A stretch of 64,000 nucleotides of DNA from Rhizobium sp. L51/94 (GTDB taxonomy: Bacteria; Pseudomonadota; Alphaproteobacteria; Rhizobiales; Rhizobiaceae): NCBI RefSeq assembly GCF_019355555.1, contig NZ_CP072142.1, forward strand, positions 806,001 to 870,000. The letters are read 5' to 3'. The notes below the pieces were generated by a model. It worked only from the letters and a program-made list of their open reading frames with translations, made no database searches and was not told the origin of the DNA. Positions 18,422-27,291 of this stretch are shown here, piece by piece; position 1 is the stretch's first letter, and each line of letters opens with the position of its first letter. The position numbers and the translations under genes are program-made.

Positions 18422-19132
18422 ATGAATACTCTTGCAGTCACGAAGCCCGCCTTGTCGGCATCCACACAGGCCAGCTCCGTCTACGAGCGCCTGAAATCGG
18501 ACATTCTCACCACAGTGCTGGAGCCTGGTCGCAAACTGCAGCTGCGGTTTTTGATGGACCACTATGGCGCGGGCCAAACGCCGCTAAGGGAGGCGCTGAA
18601 CCGTCTGGCGTCGGAGGAACTAGTTGAAGGAAGAGATCAGCGCGGCTTCTTCGTTCAGCCTGTCAGCAGGGCGGAGCTCGTGGAGTTGACCAAGACGAGG
18701 TGCTGGGTGGAGGGGCTCGCCCTGCGCGAGTCGATGGCGAACCGCACACCGCAATGGGAAGAAGACCTTGTCGTTGCCCATCATCGGCTCGACCGAACTC
18801 CGCGCTCACTTAGAGAAGATAAATTCGAAGACAATCCGGAGTGGGAACGGGCACATCGTCGCTACCACCAAGTCCTGATTGCCAATTGTGGCTCGAGACC
18901 GCTGATTGCATTCGCCGAGCAACTTGCAGACCGCCTGTACCGATACCGCCAGATGTCGATCAGGAAGGTGTTCCGGACCCGTCACGTGACCGATGAGCAC
19001 GAGGCGATCCTGAAGGAAGTGCTGAAGGGCAATGTGAATACGGCGTCGGAACTTCTGGAGAAGCATTACAAACGGACGGCTGAAGCTATTGTTGGTGATC
19101 TTGAGCAGTTTGGTTCTGAGCAAGGTTATTAA
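18422..19132 (+). CDS. GntR-family (FadR/FCD) regulator of the aromatic operon
   Basis: A 236-residue regulator with a winged HTH (VYERLKSDILTTVLEPG, then GAGQTPLREALNRLASEELV) and an all-helical FCD ligand domain. Metal-binding His residues are plausible in RRYHQVLIANCG and TDEHEAILKEV. It is divergent from the ring-cleavage operon and probably represses it until the aromatic acid or an intermediate binds. A purine-rich GGGGAAAA precedes the start. Confidence 0.85.
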   Translation: MNTLAVTKPALSASTQASSVYERLKSDILTTVLEPGRKLQLRFLMDHYGAGQTPLREALNRLASEELVEGRDQRGFFVQPVSRAELVELTKTRCWVEGLALRESMANRTPQWEEDLVVAHHRLDRTPRSLREDKFEDNPEWERAHRRYHQVLIANCGSRPLIAFAEQLADRLYRYRQMSIRKVFRTRHVTDEHEAILKEVLKGNVNTASELLEKHYKRTAEAIVGDLEQFGSEQGY

Positions 19133-19197
19133 AGCCTCGAAAGGGCAAATATAGAGGAGATTGGGCACAGACAATCGGAAGGGTTCAACCGGAGGCC

Positions 19198-19749
19198 GCC
19201 GTCAAAACCGCATTACTTTACCCTGACGGAAGTTCGATACTGCAAGAGGAACGCTTGGTTGATGTTTATCCCCAGTATGCCACGGTGGTAGCCAAAATCG
19301 ACCTTGATCATGCCAGGCAGGCGCAGTTCTTGCGGCTCTCAATCGAGCTTGAAGCCGTGAGACGCTTGACGGCAGATGCGTCGGCCGAAACGGCAAAGGA
19401 TCTGCGAGAGGTGCTGGTACGGCAGGCTGCGGTTGCGACACAGGAAACCGACGACGTATTCGACAGCATCGACCGTGAGTTCCACAGAAAACTTTATGAG
19501 AAAACCGGCATCCTTGAGCTTTGGGCTAGTGTCAGACGTCAAAGTGTCCATCTGGACAGGCTCCGACGACTTCACCTACCTATGCCTGGGAAGATGCAAA
19601 CCGTGCTTACTGAACATGAAGCAATCGTGGACGCCATCGCTTCAGGACGACCTGCACATGCTGAGATGGCTTTGCGAAAGCACCTGTGCGCTACGCTTTC
19701 CATAATCGATGTGATCTCCTCAGAGTTCCCCACATATATAAGGATTTAA
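19198..19749 (+). pseudogene. Truncated GntR-family regulator (FCD domain without intact HTH)
   Basis: Open in one frame from about 19198. It begins inside the end of a GntR winged helix (LQEERLVDVYPQYATVVAKID) and continues through a full FCD domain (EFHRKLYEKTG, LTEHEAIVDAIASG). The recognition helices upstream are missing. The only start is a TTG at 19255, so any product could not bind DNA normally. It may be what is left of a second regulator whose front was replaced when the gene at 18422-19132 settled next to it. Confidence 0.6.
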
Positions 19750-19756
19750 GACTTCG

Positions 19757-20234
19757 ACGCTCGGTCAAGCCAGCACCGAGCTGCGTAAGCGCGCCGGTCT
19801 CAACACCATCAATCTGGCCGCCTCCTATCATGCCGGCCCGTTCCTCCAGCCCCGCAGCTCGCACCAGAAGGTCTATTTTCTCGAGGACGGAATGCTCTAC
19901 TGCCGCCAGAAGGAAACAGCCTGGGCGGGCAAGGAGATCAGGCCGCTGATGGCAAAGAACGCCAGCGAGCGCGGCGACAGGCCGGCCGCGCTTGCGGAGG
20001 CGCGTGACGCGGGCGGCATGAAGGTCTCCTACTGGCCCGGTTGTCTGCACGCGCCCATCTCGGGATGCCGCATCCAGCCCATGTTGGCCAGCTCAGGAGA
20101 CCGGCTCTACCAACGCGCCGCAACCATCTGTCCGCACAATAGTCCATGCAAAGGACCGGGAGAGATTGGCCTTCATCGAGACCGGCTTGCGGGCTGGATA
20201 GCAGGGACTCTTCCAAGGCCTGTGTCCACTGGCC
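19757..20234 (+). pseudogene. Decayed fragment, possibly of an uncharacterised TIM-barrel enzyme
   Basis: One frame reads protein-like text without a start codon (ELRKRAGLNTINLAASYHAG, FLQPRSSHQKVYFLEDGMLY, MKVSYWPGCLHAPISG). It then loses any pattern. The first part reminds me of conserved uncharacterised barrel proteins of rhizobia, but I cannot name the family with certainty. It runs up to the 3' end of the GntR gene on the other strand. Confidence 0.35.
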
Positions 20235-20963
20235 TCAGGGTTTACCGGACAGGCGACCATAGGCGCCCATGATGAAGCGCTCCGCCTGGTTCAGATATAT
20301 TTCCATGGCGGCGGCAGCCTGTGTGGGTTTTTCCTCCTCAAATTCGGTCAGGATCTTGAGGTTCTGATCAACGAAGGGAGCATGCAGGAACTCGGGGTCG
20401 CGCAACAGCCCGAATACCAGGCGCAGTTCCAGCGATACTTCGCGGAAGAATGCCGAAAGGCGGGGGCTATCGGCCAGGTCGACCACCGCAGCGTGAAAGG
20501 CGATATCCGCGCTGCCAACGCCCAACCAGTCGCCCTCCGAGCGGCAGCGGCGGGCGGCCTCGACGGCGACACGCATTTTTCGGGCACTGGGATGGCTTGG
20601 GTGCGCCTGGGCAAGTGCGGGACACTCGATGATGCGGCGGACCCGGTAGATGTCGATGATCGTGGACATGCTAGGTGTCGTCACGAACACGCCGCGATTG
20701 GCTTCGTGCCGCAGCAGGCCCTCTTTCGTCAATATGCGGAAAACCTCGCGTAGCGTGTTGCGCGATACCTGCATCTCCTCGCTCAGCGCCAGTTCGGACA
20801 GATGGCTACCCGGCGTCAGGCGTCCTGAGATTACCTGCTCGCGCATGCGGCCCGCGACCGCCTCTGCCAAGGTCTGGCTGGCCGGCTGGCTGGATATCGG
20901 CCCCAACGTTTGCTCGTTTGGCAATCCGGATGTCCCGTCTGCTGCTTGGCTGATCACCTTCAT
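20235..20963 (-). CDS. GntR-family (FCD) regulator of the pxp-peptide operon
   Basis: About 242 residues from the ATG at 20963 (the one at 20993 adds ten). It has a winged HTH (MREQVISGRLTPGSHLSELALSEEMQVSRNTLREVFRILTKEGLL) and an FCD domain (DIAFHAAVVDLADSPRL). It is divergent from pxpA with a 270-base gap and probably controls that operon. Regulators of this type often sense the acid or lactam being degraded. Confidence 0.82.
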   Translation of the reverse strand: MKVISQAADGTSGLPNEQTLGPISSQPASQTLAEAVAGRMREQVISGRLTPGSHLSELALSEEMQVSRNTLREVFRILTKEGLLRHEANRGVFVTTPSMSTIIDIYRVRRIIECPALAQAHPSHPSARKMRVAVEAARRCRSEGDWLGVGSADIAFHAAVVDLADSPRLSAFFREVSLELRLVFGLLRDPEFLHAPFVDQNLKILTEFEEEKPTQAAAAMEIYLNQAERFIMGAYGRLSGKP

Positions 20964-21177
20964 CTCGTCTCGTCTATCTGTCGCGCATCCCATGCGGCGT
21001 TGCCATTTCTCAGCAGTTGAGTTCTCGTGCCGGAACGCATGTGTCAGTCGCTGCCTGTCTTCACTGCTTAGGCTCTTTCACGCGAAAACATCAATGGAAA
21101 AGACACGCCGATGCGCTGCACAACAAATGGGCAATATGCTATCTGTAGGGCAATGCATCGATATTGTTCAACACTCT

Positions 21178-21191
21178 GGACAGAATTGTCC
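21178..21191. promoter_or_regulatory. Small palindrome upstream of pxpA
   Basis: GGACA-GAAT-TGTCC, a perfect 5-bp inverted repeat 45 bases before pxpA. A second, widely spaced pair CAATAT/ATATTG flanks the region just upstream. Either could be the GntR site. Confidence 0.3.
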
Positions 21192-21236
21192 TCACTTGAT
21201 AGCCTCCTGTCAGTTTTCAATGGAAATGTTTGTCGG

Positions 21237-22004
21237 ATGTGGGCAATCGACCTCAACAGCGACCTCGGTGAAAGCTTCGGCCCGTGGAAAATGGGCGAAG
21301 ATGATGCCCTGATCGAAGTCGTGACGAGCACGAACGTGGCTTGTGGCTTTCATGCCGGCGATCCGGCCGGCATTCTAAGGACGCTGCGCTCTGCCGCCGC
21401 GCGCGGCGTGGCGATCGGTGCCCATGTCGGCTACCGCGATCTTGTCGGCTTTGGCCGCCGCAATATGGACCCGACGAGCGAAGAGCTGATCGGAGACGTC
21501 ATCTATCAGATCGGTGCGCTGAAGGGTCTTGCCCAAGCTGCCGGAACGCGCGTCAGCTATGTCAAACCCCACGGCGCCCTTTACAATACCATCGCCACCG
21601 ACACCCGGCAGGCCGCCGACGTGATTGCCGCGATCCGCGCGGTCGATCCGGAACTGGTGTTGATGGCGTTGGCAGGCGCGCCCCTGGTGGCGCAGGCGCA
21701 AGCCGCCGGGCTGCGGGTGGTGGAGGAAGCTTTTGCCGACCGTGCCTACACCTGCGATGGCCATCTCGTTTCGCGCCGGCAAGCGGGCGCCGTTCTACAT
21801 GATGCCGAAGAGGTCGCCAAACGCATGGTGCGGCTCGTTCGCGAAGGGGTCGTCGACTCGATCGACGGCAAGCCCACGCGGATCAAGGCCCAGAGTATCT
21901 GCGTGCATGGCGACAGCCCCGACGCAGTGCGGATGGCAAGGACCCTGCGTCGGCGCCTGGAAGAAGCGGGCCTGACCGTGCGCGCCTTTACGGGCGCCGC
22001 ATGA
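21237..22004 (+). CDS. pxpA: 5-oxoprolinase subunit A (LamB/YcsF family)
   Basis: A 255-residue protein of the LamB/YcsF family, starting MWAIDLNSDLGESFGPWKMG, which is the family hallmark. Later stretches VACGFHAGDP, AHVGYRDLVGFGRR, VKPHGALYN and FADRAYTCDGHLVSR are also typical. With PxpB and PxpC it forms an ATP-dependent 5-oxoprolinase that opens pyroglutamate to glutamate. The ATG at 21237 fits the family; the frame extends 42 codons further up without similarity. The ribosome site is weak. The stop overlaps the next start (ATGA). Confidence 0.9.
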   Translation: MWAIDLNSDLGESFGPWKMGEDDALIEVVTSTNVACGFHAGDPAGILRTLRSAAARGVAIGAHVGYRDLVGFGRRNMDPTSEELIGDVIYQIGALKGLAQAAGTRVSYVKPHGALYNTIATDTRQAADVIAAIRAVDPELVLMALAGAPLVAQAQAAGLRVVEEAFADRAYTCDGHLVSRRQAGAVLHDAEEVAKRMVRLVREGVVDSIDGKPTRIKAQSICVHGDSPDAVRMARTLRRRLEEAGLTVRAFTGAA

Positions 22005-23656
22005 TCAGGGGAGGGGCGGATCCCCAGAAAGCCTGCGATGCACAGATTTTGCCCATGCGGGCCGATTGCGTACTTGTCGAACTCGTCGATCTGGAAGCGG
22101 CACTGGACCTTTACGATGCTCTTCTGCGCCGCAATCTTTTGGGGATTCGCGAACTCATTCCGGCGGCGCGCACGCTAATGATCGAGTTCGATCCGTCGGT
22201 TCTCTCCACCGCGATGCTGAATGCTGCAATCGCCGACCTGGACCTGTCGAGGACCGGGCCCGCCTTGGGTCCGTTATTGGAAATCCCGGTTTGTTACGAG
22301 GGTGAAGACCTGCCGGAAGTCGCCGCCCTGCTGGGCATGACTCCGCAGGAGGTGGTCCGGTTGCATACCGGACATGACTATCTGGTTGCCTTCACCGGTT
22401 TTGCGCCGGGCTTTGCCTATCTCACCCAGGGCGACGAGCGCCTTAGCGTGCCGCGCAGGCAATCGCCGCGTACGCTGGTTCCCGCCGGTTCCGTAGGCCT
22501 CGCAGGCGCCTTCAGCGGCGTTTATCCCAAGGCGAGCCCAGGCGGCTGGCAACTCATCGGGAGAACCCCTCTCGACATGTTCGACATTGCCCGCGAGCCG
22601 GTCTCGCTGCTGCAGCCGGGTCAGCGCGTGCGGTTTTGCGACATGGCTACCGACCACGCCTACACCATTCAGACCAGGTCTTCCGGTCCGTCGTTTGCCA
22701 CACGCCCCGCAACCGTTCCAACGGATGGCCAGACCGCCATCGAGATCGTCTCCGTCGGACTTCCCGTTCTGTTTCAGGATCTCGGACGTTCGGGGCTGGT
22801 ACACCAGGGCATCGGCCGCTCCGGTGCCGCCGATCGGAAAAGTTTTGCAGCAGCCAATCGCCTTGTCGGCAATCCGGACCATACGGTCGCGCTGGAAATC
22901 CCGCTGGGCGGGCTGTCCTTCCGCATGCACGGCCAAGGCGTCATGGCGATGACAGGCGCGCAGGCAAGGGTCTCCGTCGCGACGGCTGAGGGAGCGGCGA
23001 TCGAGGCTCCGCATCATTGTGCCTTTGCCGTCGAGGATGGCGACCTGGTGACGCTCGGCATCGCGACGTCCGGCATGCGCAGCTATCTGGCGATCAGAGG
23101 CGGCTTCGATGTGGTCCCCGTTCTGAAGAGTTGCGCGACGGACATGCTGGCGCAGATCGGCCCGGAACCGCTGAGGGTCGGGGAGTTCATTTCGATATCC
23201 AATGTGCAGGCTGGCTCTCATTCTGCGGTTGCACTCCTCCAGGAGCCGGAATTTGCCATGCCTCGCGCTGGCGAAACGGTCCGCCTCGACGTCGTGCTCG
23301 GCCCGCGCACGGACTGGTTCACGCCTGACGCAATCGAAAGCTTCCTCGCGCAGGACTGGACCGTCTCGCTGCAATCGAGCCGCGTCGGCATGCGCCTCGA
23401 GGGCGACGCGCTGGAGCGGTCCATCGTCAAGGAACTGCCGAGCGAGGCGACGATCCGCGGCGCCATTCAGGTGCCTGCGAGCGGTCAGCCGGTTCTGTTC
23501 CTCGTCGATCATCCGCTGACGGGCGGTTATCCGGTGATTGCCAATATCGCTGGCTATCATCTCGATCTTGCAGGGCAGATCCCAGTCGGTACGCGCATCC
23601 GCTTTGTTGCGTCCGCTCCGTTTGCCACGCAGCCCATAGCAGGAAGACAGCAGTGA
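22001..23656 (+). CDS. Fused 5-oxoprolinase subunits B and C (PxpB-PxpC; KipI-KipA / carboxyltransferase type)
   Basis: A 551-residue fusion. Residues about 1-225 are the KipI/PxpB domain (allophanate hydrolase subunit 1, with FTGFAPGFAYL and VPRRQSPRTLVPAGSVGLAG). Residues about 235-550 are KipA/PxpC (subunit 2, with LFQDLGRSGLVHQGIGRSGAAD and RVGMRLEGDAL). The two are usually separate genes; the fused form resembles the carboxyltransferase part of urea carboxylase. It is coupled at both ends by overlapping stop/start codons, to pxpA and to the biotin carboxylase gene. This supports one complex. Confidence 0.88.
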   Translation: MIRGGADPQKACDAQILPMRADCVLVELVDLEAALDLYDALLRRNLLGIRELIPAARTLMIEFDPSVLSTAMLNAAIADLDLSRTGPALGPLLEIPVCYEGEDLPEVAALLGMTPQEVVRLHTGHDYLVAFTGFAPGFAYLTQGDERLSVPRRQSPRTLVPAGSVGLAGAFSGVYPKASPGGWQLIGRTPLDMFDIAREPVSLLQPGQRVRFCDMATDHAYTIQTRSSGPSFATRPATVPTDGQTAIEIVSVGLPVLFQDLGRSGLVHQGIGRSGAADRKSFAAANRLVGNPDHTVALEIPLGGLSFRMHGQGVMAMTGAQARVSVATAEGAAIEAPHHCAFAVEDGDLVTLGIATSGMRSYLAIRGGFDVVPVLKSCATDMLAQIGPEPLRVGEFISISNVQAGSHSAVALLQEPEFAMPRAGETVRLDVVLGPRTDWFTPDAIESFLAQDWTVSLQSSRVGMRLEGDALERSIVKELPSEATIRGAIQVPASGQPVLFLVDHPLTGGYPVIANIAGYHLDLAGQIPVGTRIRFVASAPFATQPIAGRQQ

Positions 23657-25434
23657 TGAAGAAGGTGTTGATAGCCAACCGCGGCGAGATTGCCGTGCGC
23701 CTCATCCGGGCCTGCCGCGACTACGGCCTTACCTCGGTTGCCGTCTATGCGGATGTCGATGTCGATGCGCTGTTCGTCGGACTTGCGGACGAGACCTATG
23801 CGCTTCAGGGATCGAGCCCCCGGGACAGCTACCTCGATAGCGAGAAACTGATCGCCATAGCCAGGCGTGCCGGTGCCGATGCGGTGCATCCGGGATACGG
23901 TTTTCTGTCGGAAAACGCGCGCTTTGCCGCCGCCGTCATGGCCGCCGGGCTCACCTGGATCGGCCCGGACCCTGATGTCATAGAGGCGCTCGGCGACAAG
24001 CTGAAGGCGCGCGACATCGCCCGCTCCGTCGGAGCGCCGCTGGTGGCCGGCAGCGACGGGGCCATTTCCAGTGCTTTCGAGGCACGGGCCTTTGCCCTCC
24101 GCTTCGGCCTGCCCATCGCGATAAAGGCCGCCCATGGTGGTGGCGGACGCGGGATCAAGATCGCACGGCATCTTGACGAGGTCGAAGACCTGTTTAATTC
24201 GGCGACCCGCGAGGCCGTTGCCGCCTTCGGCCGCGGCGAATGCTATGTCGAACAGTTTCTTGATCGCCCGCGCCATATCGAGGCGCAGGTTTTGGCCGAC
24301 CGCCACGGAACCGTGCTCGTGGTCGGCACGCGCGATTGCTCGCTCCAGCGCCGCAACCAGAAACTGCTCGAGGAGGCGCCTGCTCCATTCCTCTCCGACG
24401 CACAGCGCGATGTCATCCACAAGGCCGCGCGCGATATCTGCCAGGCAGCCCGCTATGTCGGGGCCGGCACGGTGGAATTTCTGCTGAGCGCCGACGGCAT
24501 CATTTCCTTCCTCGAGGTCAACACGCGCCTGCAGGTGGAACACCCGGTCACCGAGGAGACCACCGGTCTCGATCTCGTTCTCGAACAGTTTCGCATTGCA
24601 GAAGGCCAGCCCCTGGAGGTGTCAGAGATGCCGGCGCCGCGGGGCCATGCCATCGAATTTCGCATCAACATCGAGGACCCCGCGCGGGGCTTCCTGCCAT
24701 TTGCCGGCCGGATCACGCGGTTCGCACCGCCCTCCGGTCCAGGCGTCCGCCTCGACACCGGCGTCTCCAGCGGCGCGGACGTCGCTGCCATGTTCGATTC
24801 ACTGGTGGCAAAGCTCATCGTCTGGGCGCCGGATCGTGCGCTGGCGATTGCCCGGGCCCGCCGCGCAATGGCGGAATTTGCGATCGACGGCGTGCCCTCG
24901 GTGCTGCCCTTTCACCGCGCCGTTCTGGAGCATCCGGATTTCGCCGGAGCCGATTTCAAAGTGCACACCCGTTGGATTGAGACCGATTTCGCCGGTAATC
25001 TGGAAAGCCAGCGCCGTCCAGCGCCCGTCGCTGTTGAGGAAACGCTGAGCGGTCATGTCGAGATCGACGGCAAGCGCGTCGAACTGCGTCTGCCTGCGTC
25101 GTTCCTCAGCCTCCTCGGACGCGCACCGGCAAACGGCAAACATCCTGCACCAGACCCGGCGGACAAAACGGCCCTTCTCGCCCCCCTGTCGGGCAACCTC
25201 GTCCACTGGACGGTGTCGAGCGGCGAACACGTCGAACAGGGGAGCGTGGTTGCCATGATGGATGCGATGAAGATGGAAACCGCCGTCACTGCGCCATGGT
25301 CCGGCATTCTCACCATTGCTGTCGAAGCCGGCTCCTTCCAGCCCGCCGGAACCATCCTCGCGCATATAACGCCGGGCCCGGCCGCAGCTTCATCTCCACC
25401 CGATGCCAGCTCCCGGCCGGAGGCGCTGACATGA
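23656..25434 (+). CDS. Biotin carboxylase with C-terminal biotin carrier domain
   Basis: A 592-residue two-domain protein. The N-terminal ATP-grasp biotin carboxylase (about 1-445) starts KKVLIANRGEIAVRLIRA and has HPGYGFLSEN, the glycine-rich loop AAHGGGGRGIK, and EVNTRLQVEHPVTEE. The C-terminal lipoyl-type BCCP domain carries the biotinylation site MDAMKMET. It charges biotin with bicarbonate using ATP. No AccD/PccB-type carboxyltransferase gene is in the window, so its natural partner is the KipI-KipA protein encoded just upstream. Start ATG 23656 (GTG at 23653 is possible) overlaps the previous stop. Confidence 0.88.
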   Translation: MKKVLIANRGEIAVRLIRACRDYGLTSVAVYADVDVDALFVGLADETYALQGSSPRDSYLDSEKLIAIARRAGADAVHPGYGFLSENARFAAAVMAAGLTWIGPDPDVIEALGDKLKARDIARSVGAPLVAGSDGAISSAFEARAFALRFGLPIAIKAAHGGGGRGIKIARHLDEVEDLFNSATREAVAAFGRGECYVEQFLDRPRHIEAQVLADRHGTVLVVGTRDCSLQRRNQKLLEEAPAPFLSDAQRDVIHKAARDICQAARYVGAGTVEFLLSADGIISFLEVNTRLQVEHPVTEETTGLDLVLEQFRIAEGQPLEVSEMPAPRGHAIEFRINIEDPARGFLPFAGRITRFAPPSGPGVRLDTGVSSGADVAAMFDSLVAKLIVWAPDRALAIARARRAMAEFAIDGVPSVLPFHRAVLEHPDFAGADFKVHTRWIETDFAGNLESQRRPAPVAVEETLSGHVEIDGKRVELRLPASFLSLLGRAPANGKHPAPDPADKTALLAPLSGNLVHWTVSSGEHVEQGSVVAMMDAMKMETAVTAPWSGILTIAVEAGSFQPAGTILAHITPGPAAASSPPDASSRPEALT

Positions 25435-27251
25435 CACCGACCAATGCGGGCCCGCCCCTGATCTCGATCGAAGGACTCAGCGTCGAATTCGGCGGCAACC
25501 GTGTCGTCGACAACGTCTCCTTCGCGTTTTCGCCCGGGCGCACCGTGGCTGTGGTCGGTGAATCGGGCTCCGGCAAGTCCGTCACCTCTCTCTCGATCAT
25601 GCGACTTGCCGACATCATGGGCGCGACGTTTCCCGAAGGCCGCATCCTGTTTGGCGGGCGCGATCTGCTGAAGACGTCCGACAAGGACATGCGGCGCATT
25701 CGCGGCAAGGAGATCGCCATGATCTTCCAGGAGCCAATGACCTCGCTGAACCCGGTCTTCACCATCGGCGACCAGATCTGCGAAGTGCTGCTGCTGCATG
25801 AAAACATGAGCAAGACGGCAGCCACATCAGAGGCGCGCCGCCTGCTCGATAGGGTCCGGCTGCCCGACTCCAAGCAGATGCTGAAGCGCTATCCACACCA
25901 GCTTTCCGGCGGCATGCGGCAGCGGGTGATGATTGCCATGGCGCTCGCCTGCCGCCCGAAACTGCTGATTGCCGACGAGCCGACCACGGCGCTCGATGTC
26001 ACCATCCAAGCGCAGATCCTCACCATCCTACGCGATCTCCAGTCGGAGCTGGGGATGGGAATGATCTTCATTACCCACGACATGGGCGTGGTGGCCGAGA
26101 TGGCCGACGACGTCGTCGTCATGTGGAAGGGCAGGAAAGTCGAGGAAGGCCCGGTGGCCGAGATATTCGCCAATCCCAAGCATCCCTACACCCGCGCGCT
26201 TCTGGCCGCCGTGCCGCGTCTGGGCAGCATGGCGGGCCAGGATTTCCCCAAGCGCATGCCGTTTACAGTGCTTGAGGACGGCAAGCCCGTTCTCGTCGGC
26301 GTTGAGCGCGTGCAGGACACGGCGCGCTACGACGAACCGCCGCTCCTATCGGTCAACGATCTCTCTGTCACCTTCGATATCCGCCGGACGATGCTCGGCA
26401 GGGTGACGCATCGGCTGAACGCCGTGTCGAAGGTCAGCTTCGATATCTATCCCGGCGAGACGCTGGCGCTGGTCGGCGAGTCCGGCTCCGGCAAGTCCAC
26501 CATCGGGCGCACCATCCAGCAGCTGCAGAAAAGCCGCTCTGGCGATATCGCCTTCAATGGCAAATCGTTCGCGAGCATGTCGGCAGCGGAACGCTTTCGC
26601 CTGCGAAAGGATGTGCAATATATTTTCCAGGATCCGTTCGCCTCGCTCGATCCGCGCAAGACGGTCGGGTTCTCGATTGCCGAGCCGATCAACACTCACG
26701 GGGTGCTGTCCGGCAAGGCCGTGCGCCGGCGGGTGGACGAACTTCTAGAGCGCGTCGGCCTGACATCGACCCATGCGGACCGCTATCCGCACGAGTTCTC
26801 CGGTGGCCAGCGCCAGCGTGTCTGCATCGCCCGTGCGCTCGCCTCCGACCCCAAGCTGATCATCGCCGACGAAGCCCTGTCGGCGCTCGACGTGTCGATC
26901 CAGGCACAGATCATCGCCCTGTTCATGGACCTGCAGGCCGAGCGGGGCTTGGCCTATCTGTTCATCAGTCACGACATGGCCGTCGTGGAGGAGATCAGCC
27001 ACCGGGTGGCCGTGCTCTATCTCGGGCAGATCATGGAAATAGGCAGCCGCCGGCAGGTGTTCGAAACGCCGCAGCACGACTACACCCGCCGCCTGCTGTC
27101 GGCAGTGCCGGTTGCCGATCCAGGGCGCGGCCGCAGCACCACACTGATCGAGGGAGAAATTCCCAATCCTGTCCACAGGATCGACGAGGAACCCGACATC
27201 TTCCGCCACGAGGAAATAAGCCCAGGCCATTTCATCGCGAGACAGGCCTGA
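25431..27251 (+). CDS. Oligopeptide-type ABC importer, double ATPase (DppD-DppF/GsiA-like)
   Basis: A 606-residue tandem ATPase. Half one has GESGSGKSV, FQEPMTSLNPVFTIG, LSGGMRQRVM and LLIADEPTTALD. Half two has GESGSGKST, FQDPFASLDPR, FSGGQRQRV and LIIADEALSALD. Each half ends with the oligopeptide-transporter C-terminal region that binds an iron-sulfur cluster in some members. It drives the two permeases encoded at 28946-30723. The ATG overlaps the biotin carboxylase stop (ATGA), which ties import directly to metabolism. Confidence 0.9.
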   Translation: MTPTNAGPPLISIEGLSVEFGGNRVVDNVSFAFSPGRTVAVVGESGSGKSVTSLSIMRLADIMGATFPEGRILFGGRDLLKTSDKDMRRIRGKEIAMIFQEPMTSLNPVFTIGDQICEVLLLHENMSKTAATSEARRLLDRVRLPDSKQMLKRYPHQLSGGMRQRVMIAMALACRPKLLIADEPTTALDVTIQAQILTILRDLQSELGMGMIFITHDMGVVAEMADDVVVMWKGRKVEEGPVAEIFANPKHPYTRALLAAVPRLGSMAGQDFPKRMPFTVLEDGKPVLVGVERVQDTARYDEPPLLSVNDLSVTFDIRRTMLGRVTHRLNAVSKVSFDIYPGETLALVGESGSGKSTIGRTIQQLQKSRSGDIAFNGKSFASMSAAERFRLRKDVQYIFQDPFASLDPRKTVGFSIAEPINTHGVLSGKAVRRRVDELLERVGLTSTHADRYPHEFSGGQRQRVCIARALASDPKLIIADEALSALDVSIQAQIIALFMDLQAERGLAYLFISHDMAVVEEISHRVAVLYLGQIMEIGSRRQVFETPQHDYTRRLLSAVPVADPGRGRSTTLIEGEIPNPVHRIDEEPDIFRHEEISPGHFIARQA

Positions 27252-27291
27252 AACCTGCGAACAATTGAAAGCATCTGAAGAGGAACAGCAT

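Noticed and set aside
22274..23560. 428-codon minus-strand frame inside pxpBC
   Set aside because: It is antisense to a strongly conserved gene; the long open run follows from GC-rich codon bias.
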